Assembly (NCBI RefSeq): GCF_900143065.1
Contig: NZ_FRCX01000013.1
Coordinates: 1 to 64,000, forward strand
Length of the DNA stretch: 64,000 nucleotides
From: Duganella sacchari
Lineage (GTDB): Bacteria > Pseudomonadota > Gammaproteobacteria > Burkholderiales > Burkholderiaceae_D
Direction of reading: 5' to 3'
A program made the translations under genes and the position numbers. Below, piece after piece: positions 14,629 through 21,483 of this stretch. The notes under the pieces are model-generated. The model saw nothing but the letters and a program-made list of their open reading frames with translations, searched no databases and was not told the DNA's origin. Each line of letters starts with the position of its first letter. The stretch's first letter is position 1.

Positions 14629-15026
14629 TGCATCTGGATGTTGATGATGGTGGCGTTCTGTATCAGCACATTGGCGCCGGAATTCTGGATCGCGACCGGC
14701 AGTCCGGACGCATTACTGAATGAGGCATTGCCGATCGTGTTGGCGCCCGTGACCACATTCACTGCGGCATTGCCACTGACCGCGCCGTTCAACTGCATAT
14801 CGTTGCTGACCGTGTCGGCGCCGCCGCGCAAACGCGCCAGGCGTGTTGCTGGTGCAGGTGCACTGTCGAATCCCGGCGGGTCGGCGACCTTGACCTCCAC
14901 GACAGGCACCAACAGCGGCCTGGCCGCCGCAGGCTCGGACACGGCTGCCAATGGACCGGCAGCACCGCTCTGCCAGCACGTGGTGCATAGCAGTCCGGCA
15001 CCGAGAAATTTACTGAGTGATTGCAT
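14625..15026 (-). CDS. Small exported Fap-cluster protein with RGG site
   Basis: The 133-residue protein starts with a signal-like segment (SKFLGAGLLCTTCWQSGAAG) and a Pro/Ala-rich linker, then TRLARLRGG at residues 61-69. The C-terminal half (LNGAVSGNAAVNVVTGANTI, then IQNSGANVLIQNATI) repeats the LNGAVxGN and IQNSG motifs of the large Gly-rich subunit encoded upstream. It may be a minor subunit or nucleator. Leu at -7 and Leu at -4 before Gly-Gly fit a C39 cleavage site. The stop overlaps the C39 peptidase start by 4 bp. No named family is recognised beyond this resemblance. Confidence 0.65.
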   Translation of the reverse strand: MQSLSKFLGAGLLCTTCWQSGAAGPLAAVSEPAAARPLLVPVVEVKVADPPGFDSAPAPATRLARLRGGADTVSNDMQLNGAVSGNAAVNVVTGANTIGNASFSNASGLPVAIQNSGANVLIQNATIINIQMQ

Positions 15027-15049
15027 AGCGTCTCCCTGAGAGTGGCGCG

Positions 15050-15079
15050 GTGGGGCGCGTCACAATGCACGCGCCCCAC
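15050..15079 (-). promoter_or_regulatory. Perfect 11-bp hairpin between the major subunit gene and the rest of the operon
   Basis: Arms at 15050-15060 and 15069-15079 (GTGGGGCGCGT and its complement) enclose an 8-base loop. It lies in the 60-bp gap after the Gly-rich gene and has no T-run. In fibre operons such a structure commonly protects the upstream message or limits read-through, giving excess major subunit. Confidence 0.5.
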
Positions 15080-15086
15080 GTTGCGC

Positions 15087-16784
15087 TTAGTGGCCGACCG
15101 ATAAATTGGACTGCACGTTAACGCTTTGCTGTACCAGCGAGGCGATGCCGCTGTTCTGCGCCGCGACCATGATGCCCGCAGCGGACTGTCCAACGCTGCT
15201 CATGGTATTCGACATATTGAAGGTGCCGGCATTGACTGCGATTGCGCCGCCTGCACCACCGGTACCGCCAGCGGCCGCGCCAGCGGTCGCCGCGCCACCC
15301 GTGTTGGTGCCACCCGCGCCACCTGCACCGCCGGTGTTGCCGCCGCCGCCCGCACCACCAGCGCCGCCAGCACCTGCCGTGGCACTACCGTTGGTCGGAC
15401 TGCCATTGCTGGCCGTGCCGCCGGTAGCTGCACCGCCCGCCGCACCGGTACCCGCCGTATTCGATGCCGCACCGCTGCTGGCGCCGGCTGCGCCTGTCGC
15501 GCCTGCACCGCCAGATGCACCGGTGCTGCTGGCGGTTCCGCCCACAGCACCTGCACCACCCGCACCACTGGTGCCTGTCGCACCGGTGCCGCCATTTTGC
15601 GTCACGGCCGCACCAGCACCGCCAGCACCACTGGTGGCTGCACCACCTGCCGCACCGTTGCCCGCCGTGCTGGCGCCGCCGCTGCCAGCCGCCCCGGCGC
15701 CACTGGCACCGCCTGCCGCGCCGCTGCCGCCAGCCCCCCCGGTGGCGGTACCGCTGGTGGCCATGCCGTCACCCGCCGTGCCCGCCCCCCCGGTCGAAGC
15801 GCCCGACCCCGCAGTACCGGTTTGCGCCACCGGCATGCCACCCGCGCCGCCCGGCGTCGTGCTATTGGCCGAACTGGCCGTGCCGCTGCCGGCACCGCCG
15901 CCACTGGCGCTACTGTTGGCACTACCGGAGCCGCTACCGGCCCCACCGCCGCTGGCGCCTGCACCGCCGACGCCCGCCGTCCCGCCAGCACCGCCATAGC
16001 CAGTTCCCGCAGAACCCGATCCGCCACCATTGCCGCCGTTGCTGCCATAGGCGCCGCCGCTCGCGCCGCCGCTACCACCGGTCGATCCGCCAACACCGCC
16101 ACCCGCACCGCCGCTGGCCGCACCAGTCGCGCCGCCCGCACCGCCGTTACCGCCGTAGCTGTCGCCGGCCGAACCACCTGCACCGCCCAGTCCGCCCGCG
16201 CCGCCCGCACCACCGGCGCCGGTATAGGCGCCGGAAGCGATACCGCCCGCGCCGCCGCTACCGCCCGTGCTGCCGCCCACCGACGGCGAACCATTGAAGG
16301 CACTGCCATTGCTGGCACTGCCGCCCGCACCAGCGGCCGCGCCGCTACCGCCATAACTGGCGCCGCCGCTGCCGCCGCTGGCCGCGGCATTCCCACCGGT
16401 GGCATTGCCGCCCACACCGCCGTAACCCGCACCACCAGTGCTGCCGCCGTTGTTAATCGCGCGATTGCCGATGTCTTGAATGGAGTTACCCGTGACCGCG
16501 CCATTCAGCGTGGTGGTGGCGTTGGCGCTGGACTGGTTGTACGCATTGCTGAGCGTAGAAGTGGCCGTGCCGCCGTTGTTGGCCGCCACGCCACCAACCG
16601 CGTTGGCCGCAGCGCCACCGGTGCTGTTGTTATTGTTATTCTGGTTTTTCGTGCTGCTATCCTGAACCGCACTGGATGAGTCAGTAGCGTGCGCCCCGGC
16701 GCCGGACTGCGTAGTCGCCGTCTGCGCATACGCCTGCGCGCTGAATGCCAACGCGATAGCCGCACCGATTAATGATTTTTTCAT
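15087..16784 (-). CDS. Gly/Ala-rich repetitive exported protein, candidate major amyloid-like subunit
   Basis: The 565-residue protein starts at ATG 16784 (MKKSLIGAAIALAFSAQAYA signal peptide) behind GGAG. The longer frame to 16919 runs through the promoter and is rejected. Residues 22-110 are Ser/Thr/Asn-rich with LNGAVTGNSIQDIGNRAINN. Residues 114-505 are an almost unbroken GGA, GGS and GAGG run with Tyr at intervals in its first part. Residues 506-565 are a conserved-looking end (SVGQSAAGIMVAAQNSG, SLVQQSVNVQSNLSV). Position ahead of the C39 peptidase, small protein and barrel genes, and sigma-54 control, suggest a Fap-like fibre subunit. The Gly-rich core is unlike the Gln/Asn repeats of FapC, so a Gly-rich adhesin or matrix protein remains possible. 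Confidence 0.75.
   Translation of the reverse strand: MKKSLIGAAIALAFSAQAYAQTATTQSGAGAHATDSSSAVQDSSTKNQNNNNNSTGGAAANAVGGVAANNGGTATSTLSNAYNQSSANATTTLNGAVTGNSIQDIGNRAINNGGSTGGAGYGGVGGNATGGNAAASGGSGGASYGGSGAAAGAGGSASNGSAFNGSPSVGGSTGGSGGAGGIASGAYTGAGGAGGAGGLGGAGGSAGDSYGGNGGAGGATGAASGGAGGGVGGSTGGSGGASGGAYGSNGGNGGGSGSAGTGYGGAGGTAGVGGAGASGGGAGSGSGSANSSASGGGAGSGTASSANSTTPGGAGGMPVAQTGTAGSGASTGGAGTAGDGMATSGTATGGAGGSGAAGGASGAGAAGSGGASTAGNGAAGGAATSGAGGAGAAVTQNGGTGATGTSGAGGAGAVGGTASSTGASGGAGATGAAGASSGAASNTAGTGAAGGAATGGTASNGSPTNGSATAGAGGAGGAGGGGNTGGAGGAGGTNTGGAATAGAAAGGTGGAGGAIAVNAGTFNMSNTMSSVGQSAAGIMVAAQNSGIASLVQQSVNVQSNLSVGH
15243..16446 (-). repeat. Low-complexity GGC/GCC repeat tract encoding Gly-rich core
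   Basis: About 1.2 kb made mainly of codons for Gly and Ala, with Ser, Thr, Asn and Tyr interspersed. It is not an exact tandem repeat; units such as GGAGG, GGSGG and GGASG alternate. The tract creates long open frames on the opposite strand that are not genes. Confidence 0.75.
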
Positions 16785-16830
16785 AGTTGCTCCTGCCTGA
16801 AGAAAGGGATTGAGTGTGGAATAAATATGC

Positions 16831-16852
16831 GCCAGGAGCACACACTCCTGGC
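16831..16852 (-). promoter_or_regulatory. Hairpin at the predicted 5' end of the amyloid-like operon message
   Basis: GCCAGGAG (16831-16838) and CTCCTGGC (16845-16852) form a perfect 8-bp stem with a 6-base loop. The sigma-54 promoter predicts a transcript start near 16852, so the hairpin would cap the RNA. Such 5' stems stabilise abundant messages. Confidence 0.5.
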
Positions 16853-16863
16853 TACGCTGCTTT

Positions 16864-16879
16864 CGCAAACTTGGTGCCA
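16864..16879 (-). promoter_or_regulatory. Sigma-54 promoter of the amyloid-like operon
   Basis: On the minus strand TGGCAC (16874-16879), five bases, then TTGCG (16864-16868) match the -24/-12 consensus TGGCAC-N5-TTGCW at the key GG and GC positions. It lies 80 bp before the ATG of the Gly-rich gene. An enhancer-binding activator is encoded immediately upstream. Confidence 0.75.
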
Positions 16880-16954
16880 CCTGCGCCAAGCGCTTGATAT
16901 CACTGGATAAGTACAGCAACAGGGGACTGGTGGCACGGCATCCCTGCCGCTAAA

Positions 16955-16972
16955 TGTCACACCGCTGTGACA
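16955..16972. promoter_or_regulatory. Inverted repeat, candidate enhancer site for the sigma-54 activator
   Basis: TGTCACA (16955-16961) and TGTGACA (16966-16972) are perfect 7-bp arms with a 4-base spacer. The centre is about 85 bp upstream of the -24 element and 20 bp after the activator gene. This is the distance expected of an upstream activating sequence. Confidence 0.55.
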
Positions 16973-16992
16973 AACCGGCCGCCATCGCAGCA

Positions 16993-18330
16993 TCACTCAC
17001 TGGGAGCACCGTTGTAACGCGCATGAGACGGCGCAGGAATCCCATGTTTGGCCAGTAGCCGATATAGCGTCATGCGGGACACGCCCAGGTCACGCGCCGC
17101 CACCGTGATGTTGCGGCCCGCGCGCAGCAGGCTGGCGTCTATCGCGTCGCGTTCGGCGCGGACGCGGGCGTCGTCCAATTGCAACGGCGCGCATTTTGCC
17201 GTGGCCGCAGCCAGGCCCAGGTCCTGGGGCAGGATCAGACGACCTTCCGCCATGACCATGGCGCGGCGCACGCGGTTGATCAGCTCGCGCACATTGCCGG
17301 GCCAGCCGTAGTCCCGGATGGCCTGGGCAGCGCGGCTGCTGAAGCCCTTCACGCGCGGCGCCCGTTCATCGGAAAAAGTATGGAAGAAGTGTTCGGCCAA
17401 CGGCAGCAAGTCGTCCCTGCGCTCGCGCAGCGGCGGCACGTCCAGCGCCAGCACGTTCAGGCGGTAATACAGGTCTTCGCGAAAGGCGCCGCGCTGCACC
17501 GCTTGCAGCAGATTGACGTGCGACGCTGCGATCACCCGCACATCCACCGCAATGCTGCGCGTGCCGCCAACACGGTAGATGGTCTTTTCCTGTAAAAAGC
17601 GCAGCAGGTTGGCCTGCAGCTCCATGGGCAGATCGCCAATCTCATCCAGGAAGACCGAGCCTCCCTGCGCGCTTTCTAGCAGTCCGCGCTTTTCGCGCAG
17701 GGCGCCGGTGAAGGCGCCGCGTTCGTGGCCAAACAGTTCTGATTGAATCAGCGAGGCAGGAATGGCGCCGCAGTTAATCGGTACGAACGGTCCCTTGCGG
17801 CGCGGCGAATGTGCATGCACGGCCTGTGCCGCCAGCTCCTTGCCGCTGCCACTCTCGCCCCAGATCAGTACCGGCGCGCTGGCTGCCGCCACTTTGGTAA
17901 TCTGCCGCCGCAGCCGCATGATGGCCGCGCTCGCTCCGGTCAGCGTGGCCTCGGCAGCTGTCGGCAGTTCGCCGTCGGCGCGCAAGGCGGCCATACCCAG
18001 CGCGTGGCCCAGGGTGTGCCGCAGGCGCACACTGTCCGCCGGCCAGGTATGGTAGTCGTGGCAGTGATCGCGCAATAGCTGGCGCCAGGATGAGTGCGCC
18101 ACCAGCGACGGCGGCAGTACCGCCGTCCAGTGTATATTCCAGTGCTCCAGCAGGAAGGTGCCGAGCTCCGCGCAGCTATCCGCCTCCTGCACCAGCAGCA
18201 GGCCAACCGCGCATGGCCGCGTCTTGTAGTGACGGCGCGCTTCGGTTGGCGTAGCTGCACGGACCACCTCCCAGGCCGCCGGCAAGCCAGGTTCGCCGGC
18301 ACCCACGCAGAGTATCGATTTCGTCGTCAT
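16993..18330 (-). CDS. Sigma-54-dependent enhancer-binding regulator (Fis family)
   Basis: The 445-residue activator has an atypical receiver-like N-terminus (residues 1-120) without a clear phospho-acceptor Asp, resembling VpsR-type regulators. The AAA+ domain at about 130-360 has Walker A GESGSGKE, the sigma-54 contact loop GAFTGA, Walker B GSVFLDEIGDLP and the arginine-finger region. A Fis-type helix-turn-helix follows at about 395-435 (NITVAARDLGVSRMTLYRLL). It is transcribed in the same direction as, and directly upstream of, the amyloid-like operon with its sigma-54 promoter, which it very likely activates. The lack of an obvious phosphorylation site suggests ligand or expression-level control, possibly c-di-GMP, but no binding motif is certain. 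Confidence 0.9.
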   Translation of the reverse strand: MTTKSILCVGAGEPGLPAAWEVVRAATPTEARRHYKTRPCAVGLLLVQEADSCAELGTFLLEHWNIHWTAVLPPSLVAHSSWRQLLRDHCHDYHTWPADSVRLRHTLGHALGMAALRADGELPTAAEATLTGASAAIMRLRRQITKVAAASAPVLIWGESGSGKELAAQAVHAHSPRRKGPFVPINCGAIPASLIQSELFGHERGAFTGALREKRGLLESAQGGSVFLDEIGDLPMELQANLLRFLQEKTIYRVGGTRSIAVDVRVIAASHVNLLQAVQRGAFREDLYYRLNVLALDVPPLRERRDDLLPLAEHFFHTFSDERAPRVKGFSSRAAQAIRDYGWPGNVRELINRVRRAMVMAEGRLILPQDLGLAAATAKCAPLQLDDARVRAERDAIDASLLRAGRNITVAARDLGVSRMTLYRLLAKHGIPAPSHARYNGAPSE

Positions 18331-18473
18331 GCTTATTGGACGGGAAATGATGAGAAAAGTTCAAGCTTGTGCCACGGTCGAGGCCAATATAGAATGCGCG
18401 CTGCTTTTTTAAGCGGGCGAATAACAGCCTGTCAATAGTAAAAATAAAACAAAACACAACGGGATGCAGTGAG

Positions 18474-19091
18474 ATGAATGAATTTGAACTCAAGCCAGCG
18501 GCCTTGCCGAACTGGAGCCAGCGGGCTGCGCTGCGCATGCTGAATCTGTCCGGCTGGCGCATGCTGTACCGTCCGCTGCCCGGTCCGCGCGGCATTTTAG
18601 TGGTCTATCCGCACACAACGAACTGGGACTTTATTGTCGGCCTGCTTGGCAAATGGGCGCTGAACCTGCCGTTCCGCTGGCTGGCCAAGGATTCGCTGTT
18701 CAAGACGCCGCTGGGCGGCTGGTTCCGTTCGCTGGGCGGCGAACCCGTAGACCGCAGCGCGCCGCAAGGCATGATACGCGCGCAAGCCGAACGCATGAAC
18801 GCGGCCGACTGGTACTGGCTGGCCATCACGCCGGAGGCCACGCGCAGCTATCGCCCGCATTGGAAAAGCGGCTTCTATCACCTGGCGCTGGAAGCCAAGG
18901 TGCCCTTGTGCCTGGTCTACATCGACTATCCGAACAAGACGCTGGGCGTGGTCGACCACCTGCACCTGACGGGCGACCAGGAGGCCGACATGGCCGCCAT
19001 CCGCGCCATCTACTCCGGCCACCACGGCCTGTATCCCAAAAACCAAGCGCCCGTCGTGCTGCAGGAACGCCGCAGCGAAGAGCGCAAGTAA
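18474..19091 (+). CDS. PlsC-like acyltransferase family protein
   Basis: The 205-residue protein has the acyltransferase motif HTTNWD (H-x4-D) at about residue 47, a second block VDRSAPQGM and TPEATRSYRPHWKSGF in place of the usual EGTRS. These mark the lysophospholipid acyltransferase superfamily, which moves fatty acyl groups to glycerolipid or related acceptors at the inner membrane. The protein is shorter than PlsC and lacks a clear transmembrane anchor, so the acceptor is uncertain. Divergent from the sigma-54 regulator and convergent with the urease operon, it appears monocistronic. Confidence 0.82.
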   Translation: MNEFELKPAALPNWSQRAALRMLNLSGWRMLYRPLPGPRGILVVYPHTTNWDFIVGLLGKWALNLPFRWLAKDSLFKTPLGGWFRSLGGEPVDRSAPQGMIRAQAERMNAADWYWLAITPEATRSYRPHWKSGFYHLALEAKVPLCLVYIDYPNKTLGVVDHLHLTGDQEADMAAIRAIYSGHHGLYPKNQAPVVLQERRSEERK

Positions 19092-19097
19092 CTCCGC

Positions 19098-19646
19098 TTA
19101 CGCCGTCGCCGCCAGCATCACGCCGGTGACGGCGATGACGGCGCCCGCAGCTTTGACGGCCAACGCCGGGCTCACGCGGCCCAGCACACTCCCACCATAC
19201 ACCAGCAGCGAGCTGGACAGCAGCAGGCCGATGGCGCTTGCCATGTGCGGCAGTTCATGGCCATGCGCATTGCCATGCAGGAGCGCAAACGCGCCGACCA
19301 TGGCGACATCCGGCGCAGCCGGCAGACGTGCGGCGACAGCAAGCAGTACGCCCATCAACGCCACTGTCAGCGCGATGCCGGTTTCCAGACCCGGCACCAC
19401 CAGTCCCGCTGCGCCAGTAGCGACTCCCACCAGCAGCATGCCGACGAATGCCAGCGGCAGCCAGCGGGCGCCCTGCTGCCGCACACTCCACGCACCAACA
19501 GCCAGCATCGCCAGCAAGTGATCGAGGCCGGTGAGCGGATGCAGAAAGCCGGACAGGAAACCGTGCGTGTGGACGCCCGTTCCGGTGTGGGCGAAAGCAG
19601 CGGTAGCGGTGACGCTGAGCGCCAATGCGGTGGCGATTTTTTTCAT
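19098..19646 (-). CDS. HupE/UreJ-family nickel permease
   Basis: The 182-residue membrane protein begins with a signal-like segment and the conserved His-rich HTGTGVHTHGFLSGFLHPLTGLDHLLAML, a putative Ni-binding region with HPLTGLDH as family signature. Six hydrophobic segments follow, with FALLHGNAHGHELP as the second His motif. HupE/UreJ proteins import nickel for hydrogenase or urease. As the last gene of the urease operon, overlapping ureG by 4 bp, it very likely supplies nickel to urease. Confidence 0.9.
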   Translation of the reverse strand: MKKIATALALSVTATAAFAHTGTGVHTHGFLSGFLHPLTGLDHLLAMLAVGAWSVRQQGARWLPLAFVGMLLVGVATGAAGLVVPGLETGIALTVALMGVLLAVAARLPAAPDVAMVGAFALLHGNAHGHELPHMASAIGLLLSSSLLVYGGSVLGRVSPALAVKAAGAVIAVTGVMLAATA

Positions 19647-20278
19647 ACATGCTCCTGGTGTGGGGTTTGGCCCAGCAGGCCTTGTTCGCGGATGAAGTCA
19701 ATGACCTGGGTCACGCCCTCGCCGCTGCGCAGGTTGGTGAAGACAAAAGGACGGCTGCCACGCTGCTGCCTGGCGTCGCGCGCCATGACGTCGAGGTCCG
19801 CGCCCACATGCGGCGCGAGGTCGGTCTTGTTGATGATGAGCAGATCGGAGCGCGTGATGCCCGGACCTCCCTTGCGCGGAATCTTCTCGCCGCCAGCGAC
19901 ATCGATCACGTAGATGGTCAGGTCCGACAGCTCCGGACTAAAGGTCGCCGCCAGGTTGTCGCCGCCGGATTCCACCAGGATCAGGTCCAGGGCCGGAAAA
20001 TCCGCCTGCATGCGGGCGATGGCCTCCAGGTTGATCGACGCATCTTCGCGGATGGCCGTATGCGGGCAGCCGCCGGTCTCCACGCCCATCAGGCGTTCGG
20101 CCGGCAGCGCATCGGCGCGCAGCAGGATTTCCATGTCCTCCTTGGTGTAGATGTCGTTGGTGATGACGGCCATGTCGTAGTGGTCACGCATGCCCTTGCA
20201 CAGCATTTCGCACAGCGCGGTCTTGCCCGAACCGACAGGGCCGCCGATGCCGACGCGGAGTGGATTGGAGGTAGTCAT
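19643..20278 (-). CDS. ureG: Urease accessory GTPase UreG
   Basis: The 211-residue SIMIBI-class GTPase delivers nickel to apo-urease together with UreD, UreE and UreF. Motifs visible are the P-loop GPVGSGKTALCE, the nickel-binding Cys-Pro-His region (TGGCPHTAIRED), the ESGGDNLAATFSPEL switch region and the base-recognition INKTDLAPHVG. Length and motif order are those of functional UreG. The gene lies 12 bp after ureF and overlaps the nickel permease gene. Confidence 0.97.
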   Translation of the reverse strand: MTTSNPLRVGIGGPVGSGKTALCEMLCKGMRDHYDMAVITNDIYTKEDMEILLRADALPAERLMGVETGGCPHTAIREDASINLEAIARMQADFPALDLILVESGGDNLAATFSPELSDLTIYVIDVAGGEKIPRKGGPGITRSDLLIINKTDLAPHVGADLDVMARDARQQRGSRPFVFTNLRSGEGVTQVIDFIREQGLLGQTPHQEHV

Positions 20279-20290
20279 TTTTATGCTCTT

Positions 20291-20971
20291 TCAGGATCTG
20301 TATAAACGGCTGTATTGCACTTCATGCTGCATCGAGAGCAGCGACAGGCCCGGCGCCCAGTTGCACATATCGTCGTCGCTGACGGTTTGCGCGTAGCGGG
20401 CCGCGGCTTCAAGCTCCGCGCGCAGCGACAACAGCATGCGCTGGCCGGCCACCTGCCCTAGCGGTACGGACTTCACGCACACCAGCACCTGGTTCTCCGC
20501 CCACGCAAACAGCATGGCCAACAAGGCTTCCTGGTGCGGGATGCCCAGCGCAGCGACGGCGCAACTGAAGGCTGTCGGCAATCCGACTTCGGGCTTGCCT
20601 TGCAACTGCGCCAGCATGTCGGCATCGGCAATATCCAATTCGGCCACCAGCTTGGTCAGCGAGTAGCCCATCTGGATGGTCTCGGCGCGGAACTCGCTGC
20701 TGTCGCGCGAGGCGATGAATTTTTCGCTCCACTCGGCGACCGCGTGCCAGTCGCGGCGCGACCACGCCTGCATCAGCCGCCACGTTATCGGCGCCTCCCA
20801 CTGCGCCACCACTTCATGCAGGTGGCGGACGATCCATGCGCGCGCGCTGTCGGCATCGCGCACCGCGCCATTCTCCAGCGCCGCCTCCAGCCCTTGCGAA
20901 TAGCTGTAGGCGCCGATCGGCAGCGCGGGGCTGGCGAACTGCAGCAGGTTGAGGAGCGCGGCGGCCTGCAT
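20291..20971 (-). CDS. ureF: Urease accessory protein UreF
   Basis: The 226-residue all-helical UreF bridges UreD and UreG in the urease maturation complex. The family N-terminus is clear (LLQFASPALPIGAYSYSQGLE), followed by PITWRLMQAW and the conserved LGQVAGQRMLLSLRAEL near the C-terminus. The start codon immediately follows the ureE stop, so translation is coupled. Nothing is missing relative to the family. Confidence 0.96.
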   Translation of the reverse strand: MQAAALLNLLQFASPALPIGAYSYSQGLEAALENGAVRDADSARAWIVRHLHEVVAQWEAPITWRLMQAWSRRDWHAVAEWSEKFIASRDSSEFRAETIQMGYSLTKLVAELDIADADMLAQLQGKPEVGLPTAFSCAVAALGIPHQEALLAMLFAWAENQVLVCVKSVPLGQVAGQRMLLSLRAELEAAARYAQTVSDDDMCNWAPGLSLLSMQHEVQYSRLYRS

Positions 20972-21481
20972 TTATTTCAGATCGCCCGGACGGTGGATCT
21001 TCTGGCGCAGCGGAATCGGCGCCAACGGTCCCTGGCCGTGGTCATGATGGTGACCGTGGCCGCCGCCGTAGGCGCCGGACTCCGGCTCAAACGCCGCCAT
21101 TTCCTCCACCACGCTTGCCCCCAGGCCGGCCAGCATTTCCTTCAACACCTCATCCGCGCGGATGCGCAAAAAACCGTCGCCTACCTGCGCCTGTGTATGA
21201 CGGTTCCCGAGATGGAAAGCGCAACGCAGCAGCGCATGAGCATTCGCGCAGGTGACTTTGTAGGTCGGCTCCGGCGCGGCGATGACGCGCACCACCCGCT
21301 GGTCCTCGCCTGTCAGCAGGTCGCCGTCACGCAGCACGGTGCCGCGCACGGTGAACACAGCGACCTCCTCGCCGGTATCGAGCATCGCACGCAGGCGGCA
21401 TTTCTCGCGCAGTTCATAAGGCAGCACCAGTTGCGCGGCGATGGCGTCAGCATGCGGGATTTTGGTATGTAGTGTCAGCAT
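20972..21481 (-). CDS. ureE: Urease nickel metallochaperone UreE
   Basis: The 169-residue UreE delivers nickel to the UreDFG complex. The N-terminal domain (KIPHADAIAAQLVLPYELREK, then FTVRGTVLRDGDLL) and the metal-binding core (AFHLGNRHTQAQV) are clear. The C-terminal tail is His-rich (GGGHGHHHDHGQG), adding nickel storage capacity. I chose ATG 21481 (MLTLHTKIP), next to the ureC stop, over the longer frame because family members start here. The ATG at 21484 overlapping the ureC stop is equally possible. Confidence 0.95.
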   Translation of the reverse strand: MLTLHTKIPHADAIAAQLVLPYELREKCRLRAMLDTGEEVAVFTVRGTVLRDGDLLTGEDQRVVRVIAAPEPTYKVTCANAHALLRCAFHLGNRHTQAQVGDGFLRIRADEVLKEMLAGLGASVVEEMAAFEPESGAYGGGHGHHHDHGQGPLAPIPLRQKIHRPGDLK

Positions 21482-21483
21482 CA

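Noticed and set aside
15243..16446. CRISPR-like or satellite array
   Set aside because: The repeats are imperfect codon-level repeats in phase with a reading frame, without unique spacers of fixed size.
15126..16679. 517-residue plus-strand open frame opposite the Gly-rich gene
   Set aside because: It is the antisense shadow of GGC/GCC codons; its product is an unnatural Thr/Arg/Ala mix with no signal, start site or family resemblance.
16785..16919. Upstream extension of the Gly-rich gene
   Set aside because: The added 45 residues would be translated from the promoter and 5' hairpin; the signal peptide starts at 16784 with its own ribosome site.
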